Below, in pieces: positions 23,760 to 35,332 of a stretch of 45,722 bases of DNA. This DNA is from Fomitopsis serialis. Its lineage: Eukaryota; Basidiomycota; Agaricomycetes; Polyporales; Fomitopsidaceae. A program made the translations under genes and the position numbers. Below the pieces are notes generated by a model. The model had not been told where the DNA came from. It saw nothing but the letters and a program-made list of their open reading frames with translations, and did no database searches. The stretch covers positions 1 through 45,722 of the forward strand of contig NW_025955283.1 in NCBI RefSeq assembly GCF_022376445.1. Direction: 5' to 3'. Position 1 is the first letter of the stretch. Every line of letters begins with the position of its first letter.

Positions 23760-26700
23760 CTACAGAACACTGTCTGGCGCCGGATACCTCTCTTGAAACC
23801 CGAGAATACCCTTCAGATTATGCATATGCTGCTCTATCGTCAACATCGCCGAGAGTATCACTGCCCTTTCACGAAGCTCCAGCGGCTGCTCGAAATCGAA
23901 GGCCTGTAGCTCCACGTTGTGGGATGTCCATCGGAACCTTCCTGCCGTGTCCTTTGCGAGAATCGGAAAGTTGACAAATGACCGAAAGGTGCAGTTATTG
24001 TAGAATACGCTGAGTACGAATAGGTTCTCGTCCAGCGTGATCTCTGAGTCAAAGTCCGTGAGCTGTCGGTCCATCCGCCAACCTTGCGCTTTGTAGTGAT
24101 GCTCGACAAATGTGTCCATTGTGCGATGCAAGATGCACGTTGAGTCTAGACGAGCGGTCTTCACAGCAAGTGTCATTCCTACAGTGTCGCGTCGATCGCA
24201 AGGATTACCTTTTATCGACACAAAGAGTGGAAAGGAATTTTCCGGTACGTCCATCCGTCTACTCGACGAGATCGAAATCCTGAGACCCGAATGCAAGATC
24301 ACAGAGACAACATACCTTCCGAGCGATATAGACATCCACAACGGGGATGGGCCTCCTAATATCCGGGCGATGAAATGGCCGATGAGACACTCTGCAGGTA
24401 GCTCCCGAAAGAACTGGGTCGAGTTGCTATATGGATCGAAGAGGACAAGTACGCTCGTCTTTTGATCTGGGGTAGTGTCACCACGAACATACAGACGGGG
24501 GACGTAGAGGGGGAGTGTGTCAGGATCTTGCGCAGTGAGCCAGCGATACGCCGAATCGCTTGCCTGCCATCCGCGTTGCATGCTCTGTAGCCATTGTAAA
24601 GTGAGTCTGGTGAAAAGTATGTCCAAGCCTGGTAGAGTGTTGGGGTTCTTGCCGACGATATTTCCAGAGTCCTGAAAGGACACGCGTAATATCAGTCGTT
24701 TGCTACAGCGTGTGTGTATGATGGCCGTACCGTCATGTACTCGTAAGGAACAGCGATTGACCCTATGCCATACTTGTTGGGGGTGCTTATGTAATCGTTG
24801 CGGAGGAGTTTCAGGATACGCCGGGCAATAGGTAGCCAGCAATCACCCTCGCGGTCAGATACTTCAGTCAAACTGTAGAGGGACCTGAACAGCCTGTCCC
24901 CAAACTTTGATTCACTGAGAGGATGTGTCAGCACAGGGGAGGAGTGCCGCGGGCCAAGGTAAACTGACCGCTCCTCAATATGACTCCTTCGCATGGGAGC
25001 GCGAGGTACAGCTAGAGAAGCTCCCGTTATATTTGCCCACCGCGGCGTTAACAGGCTCTTGGCTCTGGGCCGACTTGTAGGCGAGTGTTCTGGAAAGAGA
25101 GAGAGCGCGACGTCGGTGTCTGGGTGTGGGTCTCTGCTACGAGATTGTACACTTGTAAGTCAAAATTCAGTTCGACGTGTACGGGCAACGGGCATTACCA
25201 ATGCTCGAGACGAAGCTCAGAAACCTTATCGCTCCAACCTTCCTTGAGAAGACGAATGTTATCCTCGTACTCGGAACTGTCCCATGACGAGTGCGTGTCG
25301 TTGTCGTTGTTGTCGTTGTCGTTGTCGTTGTCATTGTCGTTATCGCCTTCTTGGCTCAGGCTCTCGTCGCCCTCGTCGCTACTTGCACTGTTAGGCTCGA
25401 TCTCGACGCTTTCAGAAGCATCATCTGATAGCCCATAATCCCATCGTCCTTGCTCCGATGCCGATGTTGTAGATCGCATGCCTGATAACTTGAACGGGAA
25501 CTCCAAGCCTCTCGACGCTTGTCTTGCATCGAACTGATTTCCTTCGAACACCTCTCCTGGGCGCACTCGAGCGACGTCCTCGAACAATGATGCTAGCCGA
25601 AAAACGTGTTGCTGAACGGACAACAGCGCCATGGCGACCCGGTAGCGTGCCTTGACGAAGTCCTTGACGTTCCCTGTACATCCGGAAGGGAACGGGAGTG
25701 TTGCGAAGAGGAAAGACAGATAGTGTGATTCGCCGGAGGGAGTGGGGAAGTACGGTATATGAGCCACGAAATGGATGTCTTGCGAGTCGTAGATCAGGCC
25801 GATGATCAGCGCCCATCGAGGAATGACCACAGTGCAGCGAGCCGTGGTACATGGGTCGGCCTGATGCCACAGACCATCGACGAGGGCCGAAAGGCTCGAT
25901 GCAGCAGTACGTGCCATATCATGGCGAGTGGGCAATATGAAGACATGGTCACCCCGTGTATGCTGCTCCCACGAACGAGGCCCCAGAGTGCACAGCAAAA
26001 GAGCAGGATTCATGTCGCTGATGGGCAGGCGCGTGAACAGCTCTAGAGACAGCACTGTGGTCGGTTGAATAGAGGCATAGATCGCCACGAATTGTATTGT
26101 CTCCGTGAGGCTCTGTGTGCCATCTAGAGTCAAATTCTGCCTACATCCTTGATGAGATAATCAATCGCTCTGGAGTTCAGTACTCACTTTCGTATGTACA
26201 CACCAGGCACACCGTCGAACGCTGAGGCAACGGCGTGCTCCGCCAAGAGGGGGACATCTCGATAGAGCAATATCTGCGCCACTTGATTGAGGGTTTTGTG
26301 TGTCCGCGAACCGATCTCTTGCACCGCCACGGGGGATAGACCGGTATTGTCCTCGCGTGCGTTGTTCCTGTAACGGTGTGTCGACAGGGAGAACGTCGGC
26401 GAAGCTCCGTAGACCTGTTGGGGTCCTTCGATGATGTCGTCCTCTCTCAACTTGAGTACCACCAGTTCGTCTCGTATCTGGTTCAGCATGACACGAACAC
26501 GACGCAAGTCGAAGCCGGTTGTGTAGGTGTCGAAAAAGTGTTGTTTCTCCGGGAGATCATCATTCAGCTCCTGCGAGCGCATATTTCGGTGAGTCACGGA
26601 GAGGAGACGACGGACGAGAACTACACTCACCTCAATCCACGATTCCGGTACTGCGAGCGTGTCCCACGACTTGACGAGGTCCTGCAAGTAGTCCAGTTGA

Positions 26701-26858
26701 GGTATACATAGCCGGCGTGCTATGGGATCGAGGTCTTCTCGAGTGTCGAAGGATCCAAACAGCCATGCTGATGCTTGTTCGGCTGCGTGCGTTGATTGCC
26801 CTAGTGCGGCGGCGCTCTTCGACATTTGTGCTAGTGTACGAATGATAGAAACGAGCAT
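23760..26858 (-). CDS. Large uncharacterised protein D (candidate new family)
   Basis: I do not recognise this family. Long frames of 224, 312, 100 and 360 codons follow one another and are joined by short introns (for example one after PESWIEV near 26630). The order is colinear with the decayed copy D' on the other side of eIF3g, so I treat it as one gene of roughly 900 or more residues. Recurrent segments shared with D' are RRLCIPQLDYLQDL, LIYDSQDIHFVAHIPY, RYRVAMALLSVQQHVFRL, RLYVRGDTTPDQK, and DRQLTDFDSEITLDENL with FYNNCTFRSFVNFP. A hydrophilic Asp-Asn repeat lies near 25300-25345. No transmembrane segment, signal peptide or catalytic motif is obvious. The start at 26858 is tentative: a zinc-ribbon-like frame (LRPTCNGC, then SNGYLYCGGPSEQQ) lies just upstream and ends at a TAG. 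Single versus split gene is the main doubt. Confidence 0.6.
25296..25344 (+). repeat. GTTGTC hexanucleotide microsatellite inside gene D
   Basis: A run of GTTGTC-type units, with one GTT insertion and one CATTGTC variant, codes on the minus strand for alternating Asp and Asn. It lies in a very acidic linker of D. The corresponding part of D' is also acidic but lacks the repeat. Length variation between strains would be expected. Confidence 0.9.
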
Positions 26859-27240
26859 TTCGAGCTATTGCTGTTCGGACGGCCCACCGCAGTAAAGATA
26901 CCCATTAGAGACATCCCAATACAAAACAGGAAATGATGACGCACATCCGTTGCACGTCGGACGCAATGTGTGGATGTCCGCAACCTCTACAAGTCGAGAG
27001 CTAGAATGCAGGTGCAGAAGAAAGTGAGCGGCAGACTCGGAGATCCCAGGGTCGCCGCCAAGTCGTCGCGTAGATGCGCATCGTATTCTTTGACGTAACA
27101 TGCAACCATGCGTTGGTCGGCTGCGGACCCAACGGAACAGACTAAGTACATCTTCGTGTGTTTACCACGACCGCGAGTACATAACTGGCGTCTCCAATCT
27201 TCCATGCTAGTGCAGAACAGGAGGCCTGGCTAGCATCGAC
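26859..27240 (-). other. Zinc-ribbon-like coding remnant upstream of gene D
   Basis: Two minus-strand frames read sensibly but overlap out of phase. One (27205 to 26987) gives MYLVCSVGSAADQRMVACYV, KEYDAHLRDDLAATLGSP and LPLTFF. The other (to 26865) gives LHLHSSSRLVEVADIHTLRP, TCNGC and VSNGYLYCGGPSEQQ. They look like one protein split by a frameshift near 27005, and the second ends in a TAG just 9 bases ahead of the D start codon, in the same frame. This may be a broken 5' part of D or a separate short gene. Confidence 0.4.
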
Positions 27241-27722
27241 TCGGTTTGAAAGTGCCAGTGCGAACCATTGAGTTGCAGCCGGCCCTCGAGAAAGTTTTTA
27301 GATACTCACAGTTACGGCGGCATTGTTGATAGTGGGTGCACACCGAAGGAGACCCTAGAAACGAGCCGATGATCCCGACTCAGGGGGCATTGACTGCTCT
27401 ATGGAGTGGACGATAGAGGTTGTGATACTCTTATGATTGATGGAGCAGCTGCCATGTGTCAACTGCAGAGCCTACCACAGATCTTGCACGGGACCAGTCC
27501 GTACATGTCCGCATTTACCTCCAAGTGGCTCAGCTACCGCCGTGACACGAGGGTACGACTGTCCGGTTTGAGGTTATGGGTCATACTCTTATGGGGCTAC
27601 GTTGTTGCTCCCACCACGACCGCCTACATAGATGACGATGCAATCAGCGAGAATGACTTCGGCAATACAGCCATGAACACATGAGCATCGTGCGGACATG
27701 ATATAATACAACAGCACGAGAA
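27241..27722. other. Intergenic region between gene D and eIF3g
   Basis: This should hold upstream sequence of D on the left and the 3' end of eIF3g on the right, since both genes are on the minus strand. A 92-codon plus-strand frame at 27406-27684 has no recognisable feature and I do not call it. Confidence 0.4.
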
Positions 27723-29127
27723 TCACCGCTGCTCCCTCGGTTCTGCCAGCAGAATAAGCATCACAACACAACACAACAGCAAATGCGACTTACGAGACCA
27801 CATCACGTTCAGAATGAGGTTATCGTACCCCCGCCCGTGCGTCTTCTCCATCGCCTTCTGCGCGACAGACTTTTCCTCGAAACTTACGAATGCAAAGCCC
27901 TTGCCCGCGCCCGTCTCGCGATCGCGCCCCACATACACGCGCGCGACGCGGCCAAACGCGCCAAACAGGTCCCGCAGGTCGTTCTCCTGCGTGTCCTCGG
28001 AGATGTTCGTCACCCGCAGCGTCGGGAGGTCGTCCCGCGACCCGCCCGGCCGCCCCATCGCCTCGCCCGGCCCCCGCGCGCCGCGCATTGACGGCGGGAC
28101 GTACTTGCCGCCCACGGTGGGCGCTGCCGCGGGCTCTGCTGGCGCCCCTGTGTCATCCCCGCCGAAGGGGGGCGTGTCCGTGCCGTCGAGCCCAGATAGC
28201 GAGTCTTTGAAGGGACACTTGGCGGTGAAGTGGTCGCCTTTGCAGAGACGGCAGACGACCTTGCCCGCACCGGCACGCACGAGGTTGGCCTTCATGGATT
28301 GTTCGGCGCTGGGCTCCGGCTCGGAAGACTGGAGGGGTATCGTGTTAGTAATTCATGTGGTACGCGCATCAGAGGAGCATTTCCGAGCCGCGAACACATG
28401 CTACGGGTGCGATCGCGAGGCGTGCCAGAGATGACAAAACGGCAATGAGCCATTGGTTTTGAAGCACCGTGGGGGCGTGAGCTATGCTACCAAACGCCGA
28501 GCTCTACGAGGTACCTGAGCCAATGGACAGTGTCGGTTCACGCATGGACAGCGATGTTGCCTTCAGGGGGGAGGAGACAAGCTCCGTACATTTGCAGCAA
28601 GGAGACATCTGCCGAAGGCAGAGGTTTGTGCGGAAGCGGAACGTCCTGCTCACCTTGTTGCCCGCGCTCAGCTTGAGCATGACGTTCTCGCCGACTGTCG
28701 TTGTTGCCCGGTCAGGACCCGGCTTGCTGCCCTTCTCTTGCCCGAATTTTGCCCAGTGTTTCCGCTCGGCTACTGTGTGATCCACGACCGCCTTCTGGAG
28801 TACCCGCTTGATCTTGCGGGTGATCTTGACGATGAAATCCCGTGAGCTTGAGATCCAAGCAATGCGAATCTAGGGCGGCGTACCTTGACTTTCTTGCCGT
28901 CATCATTTACTGTGAACTCGACCGTTGTACGGATGCCGTTCTCGTCGACGTAGTCCTCCGACTTGGTGGGCTGCTCTGATGCGGAAAATGAGCAGGAACG
29001 TGCGCACGGAAGGGTCGACTCACCGAGTTCGTCGACGTCGTCCGCCCAGGATGTTTTTGGTGCTCTGTAGCAATGTGTTAGATGCAATGTATGTGCAGTA
29101 TTGCAGCACCTACGTCGCGCTAGCCAT
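27723..29127 (-). CDS. tif35: Translation initiation factor eIF3 subunit G
   Basis: eIF3g is an RNA-binding subunit of the eIF3 complex on the 40S ribosome, acting in scanning and reinitiation. The start at 29127 reads MASATAPKTSWADDVDELG across a first intron. Then come QPTKSEDYVDENGIRTTVEF, TVAERKHWAKFGQEKGSKPG, the CCHC-like zinc knuckle CRLCKGDHFTAKCPF, a Gly/Pro-rich linker with GGKYVPPSMRG, and a C-terminal RRM. In the RRM, RNP2 is LRVTNI and RNP1 is KGFAFVSF. A small last exon gives WSQPREQR after an intron, stop at 27723. The exon-intron layout is consistent and the frame is unbroken. It separates D from its inverted copy D', with D transcribed in the same direction and D' in the opposite one. 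Confidence 0.95.
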
Positions 29128-29443
29128 GGTGGTTATGGGTAGAGGAATAGGCTCGATCGCGAGATTTGCTTACTGTGATCGGTGCATGTCACTCCGTCAC
29201 AGAGCGTCACTCTAACGTGACATTCTCTACGCTAGTAGTAGTACGAGCGCCTCATTTAGTAGACTCACTGACTGGCACGTCACGGTCAACCGTCAGACCG
29301 ACCTGTGTTGCTGGCCGCAGTCACTTGGCAGTCACCACACGCCGACCGTTCGGCCGTCTGTACTGGGTTTCACGAATATGTACGTTGATCTCCAGGCTCG
29401 TTGTGCTTTTGTGAAGATTTCACTAGACACGAGGACCTCTCAC
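29128..29443. other. Intergenic region between the divergent eIF3g gene and D' relic
   Basis: This short region must carry the eIF3g promoter. No clear TATA box is seen. Homology to gene D starts at about 29444, so the duplication breakpoint lies here. Confidence 0.4.
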
Positions 29444-32400
29444 ATCTCATAGTACCGCACAGCTTGAACGAATCGAAGTGTCTCGAGCTACGCTTGTAAT
29501 GAGTCATTCTTGGGTGTTCGCACCTTGGACACTCTGGATTTGAGCTCGGACATCGCGCTGCTCTGCTCGAGGCAGATCCGGTATCTACAAGAGCTTAAAC
29601 TTACATGGCAACACTTCGTGGCACCTCGATTATGGATGGTACAGTTGCTGGCACATGTCACACGGATGCACCTATTGATTGCATACGCGCCATTCAGGAC
29701 CTGAAAGCAGTCGGTCATGGGCGCAGGAAATGGGAGCTTCATGCAGACTTGGTCCACTCCAGCCTGCGTCATATATACGACGAGGGAAAGTGCATCGTGC
29801 AATTCTTGTCCGACGCAGAAATGAAGGGATGATCCCCCCACAGCCTCTCCCCGAGCTTCACTCTGACCATCAAGCGTTGCCACGGCCCAAATGGGCAATT
29901 GTCAATTCACAACATACGCAATCATCACGTACGAGCAACCCAAAGTCTACGCGGTCCTTCGGTATAGAAATGGCGAGTTCGAAGCAAGACATGCAATCAT
30001 GACTGCGCTCGACGGCATTCCTGCCACAATGGTGAGAAGGTATGTATGTCACGAATGCTCTTGGATGTGGGCTGGTGACTGACGATCTTTTGAACCTCGG
30101 GCACCCGTTCTCCTCTCGAAGGCAAGGCTTGTCCCTGATACAGCCTGATGGTCGTCGCTCTCAGGCTGATGGTGCAGGATTCATCGACTGCGCGGTGGTG
30201 TATACCCAAACAGCTTACTACACTGAGCCGGATGCACCGTCTTCAAAAAGTTGAACCGTCTTCCCATCAACATGTTTAATCCTGCCTCATGCTTGTCGCT
30301 CAAGGTCCTTCTGGCTGGGATACACTGCACCCCGCTCCGGCTCTTGATATGCAGCTCGTGTTGCACCGCCTAGCTAACAATGCTACTGTCAGCCTCTTAT
30401 CCATGATACGAGCATGCACGGCATGAGCTTCCGCCCCTAATCGTGCCGGCGGAGCCAGACCTCGCGAGGACAATGGTGCAAGGAAGCTTCCACGTTGGGC
30501 AATGACATTGGGGTTGGTATACGACTCCGAAGCCATCCACTTCGTTGCGCACATCCCCTATATCTCCGACTCAACTGGGCAGTATCGCTTTATGTCTCTC
30601 TTATTTGATACACTGCCTTTTGCATGTCTCCGAAGCGATGAAGAGGACGCAGCGCATTTCCTGCGAAGCCGCTACCGTGTTGCCTTGGCTCTCCTGTCTC
30701 TTCAGCACCACATCTTCCGGCTGACCGGCATATGGGATGAGGTCCAATGGCGCGACGTCTTGGAGAACAGTAGCTTTCCACGCCAGCTGCAAGGCTCCGA
30801 TGGATCCGACGCATCCTCCTCCCAGTCCTCATTTTCCAACCCTGATTCAGCAGAGCATCCAGAAGTTCCGGAATATTCATTGCGTCCACCCGTCATGGAC
30901 CCGTTTACTGTGGCCTTCCTTGGTCCCAAGGTTGTAGACTGTGACCCCGATCCCAGCGATGATACAATTGAACGGTCTATCAAACTCGTCGAGTGGTTGC
31001 GCAAGGAGGCGGGGCGCGCCTCCCGGTTGACCAGAGCTCGCATTGAAATGCGCGCCGCAATACCGCCAACCAGTGTATCATACGGCAGCACAACAGCAAA
31101 GTCATTGGAGTGTTTGCCCTCATCTCTGGATACTTACGACAGTACAGCACGACACAATCACGGGGTAAGCGGTCCTTATGCCTTGTCGGCTCGAGTCTTG
31201 CTAATACATCATTCGAAGCCCAGTCACCGCGCCCCTAGATTTCGCTGGTACCATATTTGTTGCTGGTCACTATTACGCTCCTCAAGATGTGCTGATGCAC
31301 TTGGGCCTGATGTCAGGCCCTGCTCTGTCTGCACTGACTTCGGCAGGGTAAGTTGCAAACCTGCAAACCAAGGAGAGGAGTGTCACATTCGCTGAATCTA
31401 GGTCCCAGGTATTCGAGCGAAACTGTGCGTCGCGATCCATCGGCACACGGGTGGACATGGATCAGTGGAGAAGTACTTTGGGAACCAATGCGGCCGTCAC
31501 AATGCTGGTGGAATTTAATGGGTCGTGTTTGCGGCATCAAACAGGCATACATGATATCAGAGTTGTCCCTGAGCCGGCACGGAAGTATCCCCGTACCAGC
31601 CGTGCACCAGGTACCTGATCGCTCGCTGACTTCCACGCTATGCTCACACTTCGCTTCCCAGGTAGATCGAATGATCCAGGATCGTGCACGAACGATGGCC
31701 GAGCAAACAATGCACTTCGCTGCCTTGCATCTCCACCACCTAAATCAGTTAGCAAAGTGTAAATGGATCGATTGGGATGACCAGAAGCCGCGCGAGAACT
31801 TCGTACCTGACCTGTATATGCGACCCAACGCCACAGTGGAGCAGAAGGCAAGCATAATGGCGCTTACTACCTCGTCCAGTTCCTCCTCTCAGTTGGCAGG
31901 GGAACTGGACCCGTATGACCCTATCGGCGAGTTCATACTGCAATTGCCTGGCCGCTCGTCAACGTCTTGGCGATTCATTCTACTTGGAGGTAAGCTAGCG
32001 AACAGACAGTGACCCGGAGATACGGATGTCTCTCACCAATGTTACTTTGCTAGATACCCGTGTCCAACTCTGCCAGTCATCCCACTCGTCGTCATCGTAC
32101 GCGGTGAGACCGACTCAGAGGAAGACGTCAAGTCCGCCGAAGCGGAGACACTGGGTGCCCTACACTGGACGCTCACGACATGCGTCGTCTACCACTATCG
32201 CCAGCAGGGCTGGGATCTAGACCGCCAATTGAGCGACGCAGATGCTGCAGTGCAGTTGGACGACGCGCTCTGCGCGTACAGCGTATACTACAACGAGTGG
32301 AGGTTCATCATCTGCGCTCATCACCCCATGCTCGAACGGAATGCCAAGGGCGGTACGTCTGGCGATTTAGGCGGTGCCCTATGTTCGACTACGCGGTGTC

Positions 32401-32563
32401 TATGTTTTTGGACGCGAACCCAGTTCAGGAGTTCCGCATCATCAGTACCATGCTCGCGGTCGAACAACAGATGTACGCACTCGGTCGACTACTTCATCCG
32501 TTAGAAGGTTTCGGCGCAGATGCGAATATTCCTCCATGTAGCTTGATTAGGTTCTCTCCGTAA
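29444..32563 (+). pseudogene. D' pseudogene, inverted paralogue of gene D
   Basis: The strand runs colinear with D over its full length: RQIRYLQELKLTWQHFVAPR, VLRYRNGEFEARHAIMTALD, FKKLNRLPINMFNP, LVYDSEAIHFVAHIPY, RYRVALALLSLQHHIFRL, DLYMRPNATVEQKASIM, DRQLSDADAAVQLDDAL and VYYNEWRFIICAHHPMLE. The 5' part (29444-30500) is cut by several frame changes and stops, while the 3' half still holds frames of 297 and 219 codons. The acidic linker lacks the Asp-Asn repeat of D. Decay mainly at the 5' end suggests loss of expression first. I cannot exclude that the 3' half is still used. Confidence 0.72.
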
Positions 32564-34436
32564 TTCAACGCGAACCTACTCCCCCTGGTTGGGTGAGAAG
32601 TGAGACTTTCTTACTCAGATGTCATTACGAGCCGTATCGCTTGCTTAAGCCATCGTTTATCAAAAACAATCAGAGCACTACTGAGTATCGTCCTCGCCCC
32701 TGCGTCCAAGCCTTGGACCCCCTGCGCCGCATACTTACATCGCCCAGGACTAGCTTGCCCAGGCGCTCTCGAACGCAGCTCCTCGAACGTCCCCAGGACC
32801 GTCAAATCGGGCTCCTCAGTGCTTCTTCGCCCCCGCACCGATGGAAGAATATGGCATCGCGGACGACAGCTTCAAGTTCCGTCGGTCGCCGGGCCTTGTG
32901 GTAGCGACTGCTCGAGCGAACATGTACTCAGCTCGAGGGAGGTCTCTTTCTGTGCATACGCTGTGCGATGCGGCGCTTATATATCGCGTCCGCGAGTTCT
33001 ATGAGTACCATGAACGCGTTGCCAGTGAGCGAGAGCGGTCTGCGACGACGTACCAAGTATGGTACTCACAGGAGGCCCCACGTCCGAAGCTCGTTACACA
33101 ATCTGCAGCAGAGGCCGCTGAGCCCGAGGGCGTGCTCGCGGGGCGCTGCGTAACGCATCTCGGATTCGAGGCGGCGCACCGCTTACAGCGTCTGCCCCGT
33201 CTCAAACTTCAACGTTCAACCGTCACCCTCGGCCTCAGCCTCCAACGTGCAAGAGCGAGCGAGGGCGGCATCCCTCGCGCGTCGGAGTCGGGAGGTGTTC
33301 GTCGGGCGCGTGGTCCTTGGGACGGGTACCCCCGCGTGCACTCATGCTGCCGGACTGCCATAGTGCGATGCGCAGGGGGGGAACTAGCGCGCGCCGAAGT
33401 GAGGCAGGGCGAGGTTCCAATTAGATGAGGGGGGGATCCGGAGCTACGTACGTACCCGCGAAGGAGGGGTGTGCGATGCGCCGGGTGACTGCCTAGCGTT
33501 TGCGCTCAATGAGTGGTATGCAAGTTTGTCAAGAAGGATGATTGCACGCCGCCGAGGGCGGACGTCTTGCGCGGGCTCTTGTGCGGTGGGCGGTTGGGAA
33601 TGTGGGCTATGGCTGGAGACTGGAGCGCTGTGCGGAAATGAAAGGTATTACGGACTGACAGCCTGAGGGGATGTACGCACTTCCTGTAAGTATAGCGCAC
33701 GCGGTGCCGGACGCCCCTCATTGCCAACGTCCACGATCAAGGCGCGCCTGGACATAGGCCTGGGAGATTGCCGCGCTGGTGGGCGATAGAACTGAGCAAT
33801 GAGCGGAGATCTCGGGCATTGTCGTCGTGCATGTGTAGGGGCCTCCGACGCTGTCCAGGGAGAGACGAACACTGACAAAAGCTATGAGCTACAGTCATCG
33901 GTGGGTCAACCGCACTGACAAGCCGCCGTTAGAAATCGGTGGGCGCTGTACGAACCTTCGCCGCCCGTGAACACCAAACGCGTCTTACAAGTCCACGAAT
34001 AAGCATGCTACAAGGAGGCTCGAGGGGGGCTTACAAGACGACCGAGGACGCAGTAAACGGTATTACACCTGGATTACACTTGTGAGAGGGTCTGATTGAG
34101 CGGCGACGTGCTGTCTGTTTGTAGGGTGCTTCATTGTAAGTGGAGGGGTGTGGGAGGATCGTACTCAATGCGATGTTAGTTCCGCGCGGGTTGTCACTTG
34201 TGGTGGACGTGTCGATGGCATCAGCATCAACGGGCCACGGTTGTATGCCTCGTTTTCGTCGACAAGTCTGCCAGAATTCTACCGCTGAGGAGATGAGTGG
34301 CTAGACCAAAATTCAATATGTATCGATAGGGGACTAACAGTCTAGCCTCTAGGCGGTGAAATAATCTCAGAAAGCGTACGACTTGCGTACGGATCCATGA
34401 ATCCCGGCGCCAGGATGCAGTAGAGACTAGTAGAGA
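32564..34436. other. Gene-poor stretch right of D'
   Basis: Overlapping frames on both strands reach 195 codons (32841-33428, plus), but codon context, splice sites and motifs do not support any of them. The 33000-33450 part is very GC-rich and low in stop codons, which creates chance frames. I see no transposon ends, tRNA or repeat. Confidence 0.4.
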
Positions 34437-34644
34437 GTTATGGCGAAGCAGGATCCGGTGACACGGGCACGTCGACATACAGGCGTCCATCGAAACCCAA
34501 AACGTTCGCCACGAGCTTCCTTGAGGATTGGTCAGCGAGAGCGGTCCCATACGCAAGCACGGTTACGCTCGGTCTGCGCTCCTTGTCAGACCGAACCCAA
34601 CCTCGTTTGTCAGCACGCGCCGGGGCACACAAGCTGTCTGGCAA
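34437..34644 (-). other. Possible coding remnant
   Basis: The minus-strand frame ending at a TAA at 34438 contains VTVLAYGTALADQSSRKLVA and NVLGFDGRLYVDVPVSPDP, which reads like the C-terminal part of a real protein. No upstream exons with consistent splice sites could be joined, and I do not recognise a family. It may be the tail of a lost gene or chance. Confidence 0.18.
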
Positions 34645-35211
34645 GCGAGGGATCCGAGGGATACGACTCCTATCGATGGTGATGTACGTTTAGGACGGGA
34701 GACGGCCGGGTGGACGTCGAGGAGGATGTGGGAGAACTCGCCTGCAACGGGCGAACGGCAGCGATGGCGAGGCCGGCGAACGAGGGGCGCGCACTTCCCG
34801 GGCAAGATGTTCGCGCGATCGGGTGCGGCCATGACGTCTCCGGCGGCGAGGCCGCGAGATGCATCGGGCACCGGGGGCGTTCTCTGCCATATCGGGCACC
34901 GCGCGCATCACAACCTCCCGCATATGGACGTGTTCTCCCGCCCACAACTCGCAGGCGCCCGTGTGCGGCCTTCCTCAGCAGCGACTCAGCGTGCTGACGG
35001 GGTGCTGACAGGACGGGCGCGCGTGCCTGAAGGGGCAGGTGGGCGGCCAGGAATGGGAAGGGTGTCTCACGCGCAGCACGTAGCTGCCATGTCGGGCCAG
35101 GCGTTCCCCAGGTGCGGCGGCTCCGCCTGCGCCTCTTCGCCGTCGTTCCATGACACGGCCCTTCCAGAACGTACCCTCGACAGGAGACCCCATAGGCGCT
35201 CGATCGATGGT
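34645..35211. other. GC-rich upstream region of the quinone reductase gene
   Basis: Long frames on both strands here appear to result from GC richness. No motif is recognised. The right end leads into the TATAAG at 35212. Confidence 0.35.
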
Positions 35212-35332
35212 TATAAGCAGACGGGCGGGTGGCGTGTCTCGTCCAGCAGTGTATGTGCTTCCCCAGCAAAAAGACCAAAGCCGCCTTCGACGACGATAAA
35301 CCCTCCAAAGCCGCCCCGCCCAAGGATATAAA
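35212..35332 (+). promoter_or_regulatory. Two TATA-like boxes serving two possible start codons
   Basis: TATAAG at 35212-35217 lies about 40 bases before the ATG at 35253. A second, TATAAA at 35327-35332, lies about 49 bases before an in-frame ATG at 35376 that begins the conserved flavodoxin core. The paired arrangement suggests long and short protein forms, but this is inference. Confidence 0.4.

Noticed and set aside
25296..25344. Short regular repeats as a CRISPR-like array
   Set aside because: Units of six bases without spacers in a eukaryotic coding exon: a microsatellite.
27814..28434. 206-codon plus-strand frame
   Set aside because: Antisense to the eIF3g RRM exon.
29488..29898. 136-codon minus-strand frame
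   Set aside because: Antisense to D'; the plus strand aligns with gene D, so the minus frame is by chance.
32841..33428. 195-codon plus-strand frame
   Set aside because: In a GC-rich stretch poor in stops, no recognisable motif, and other frames there are equally open.
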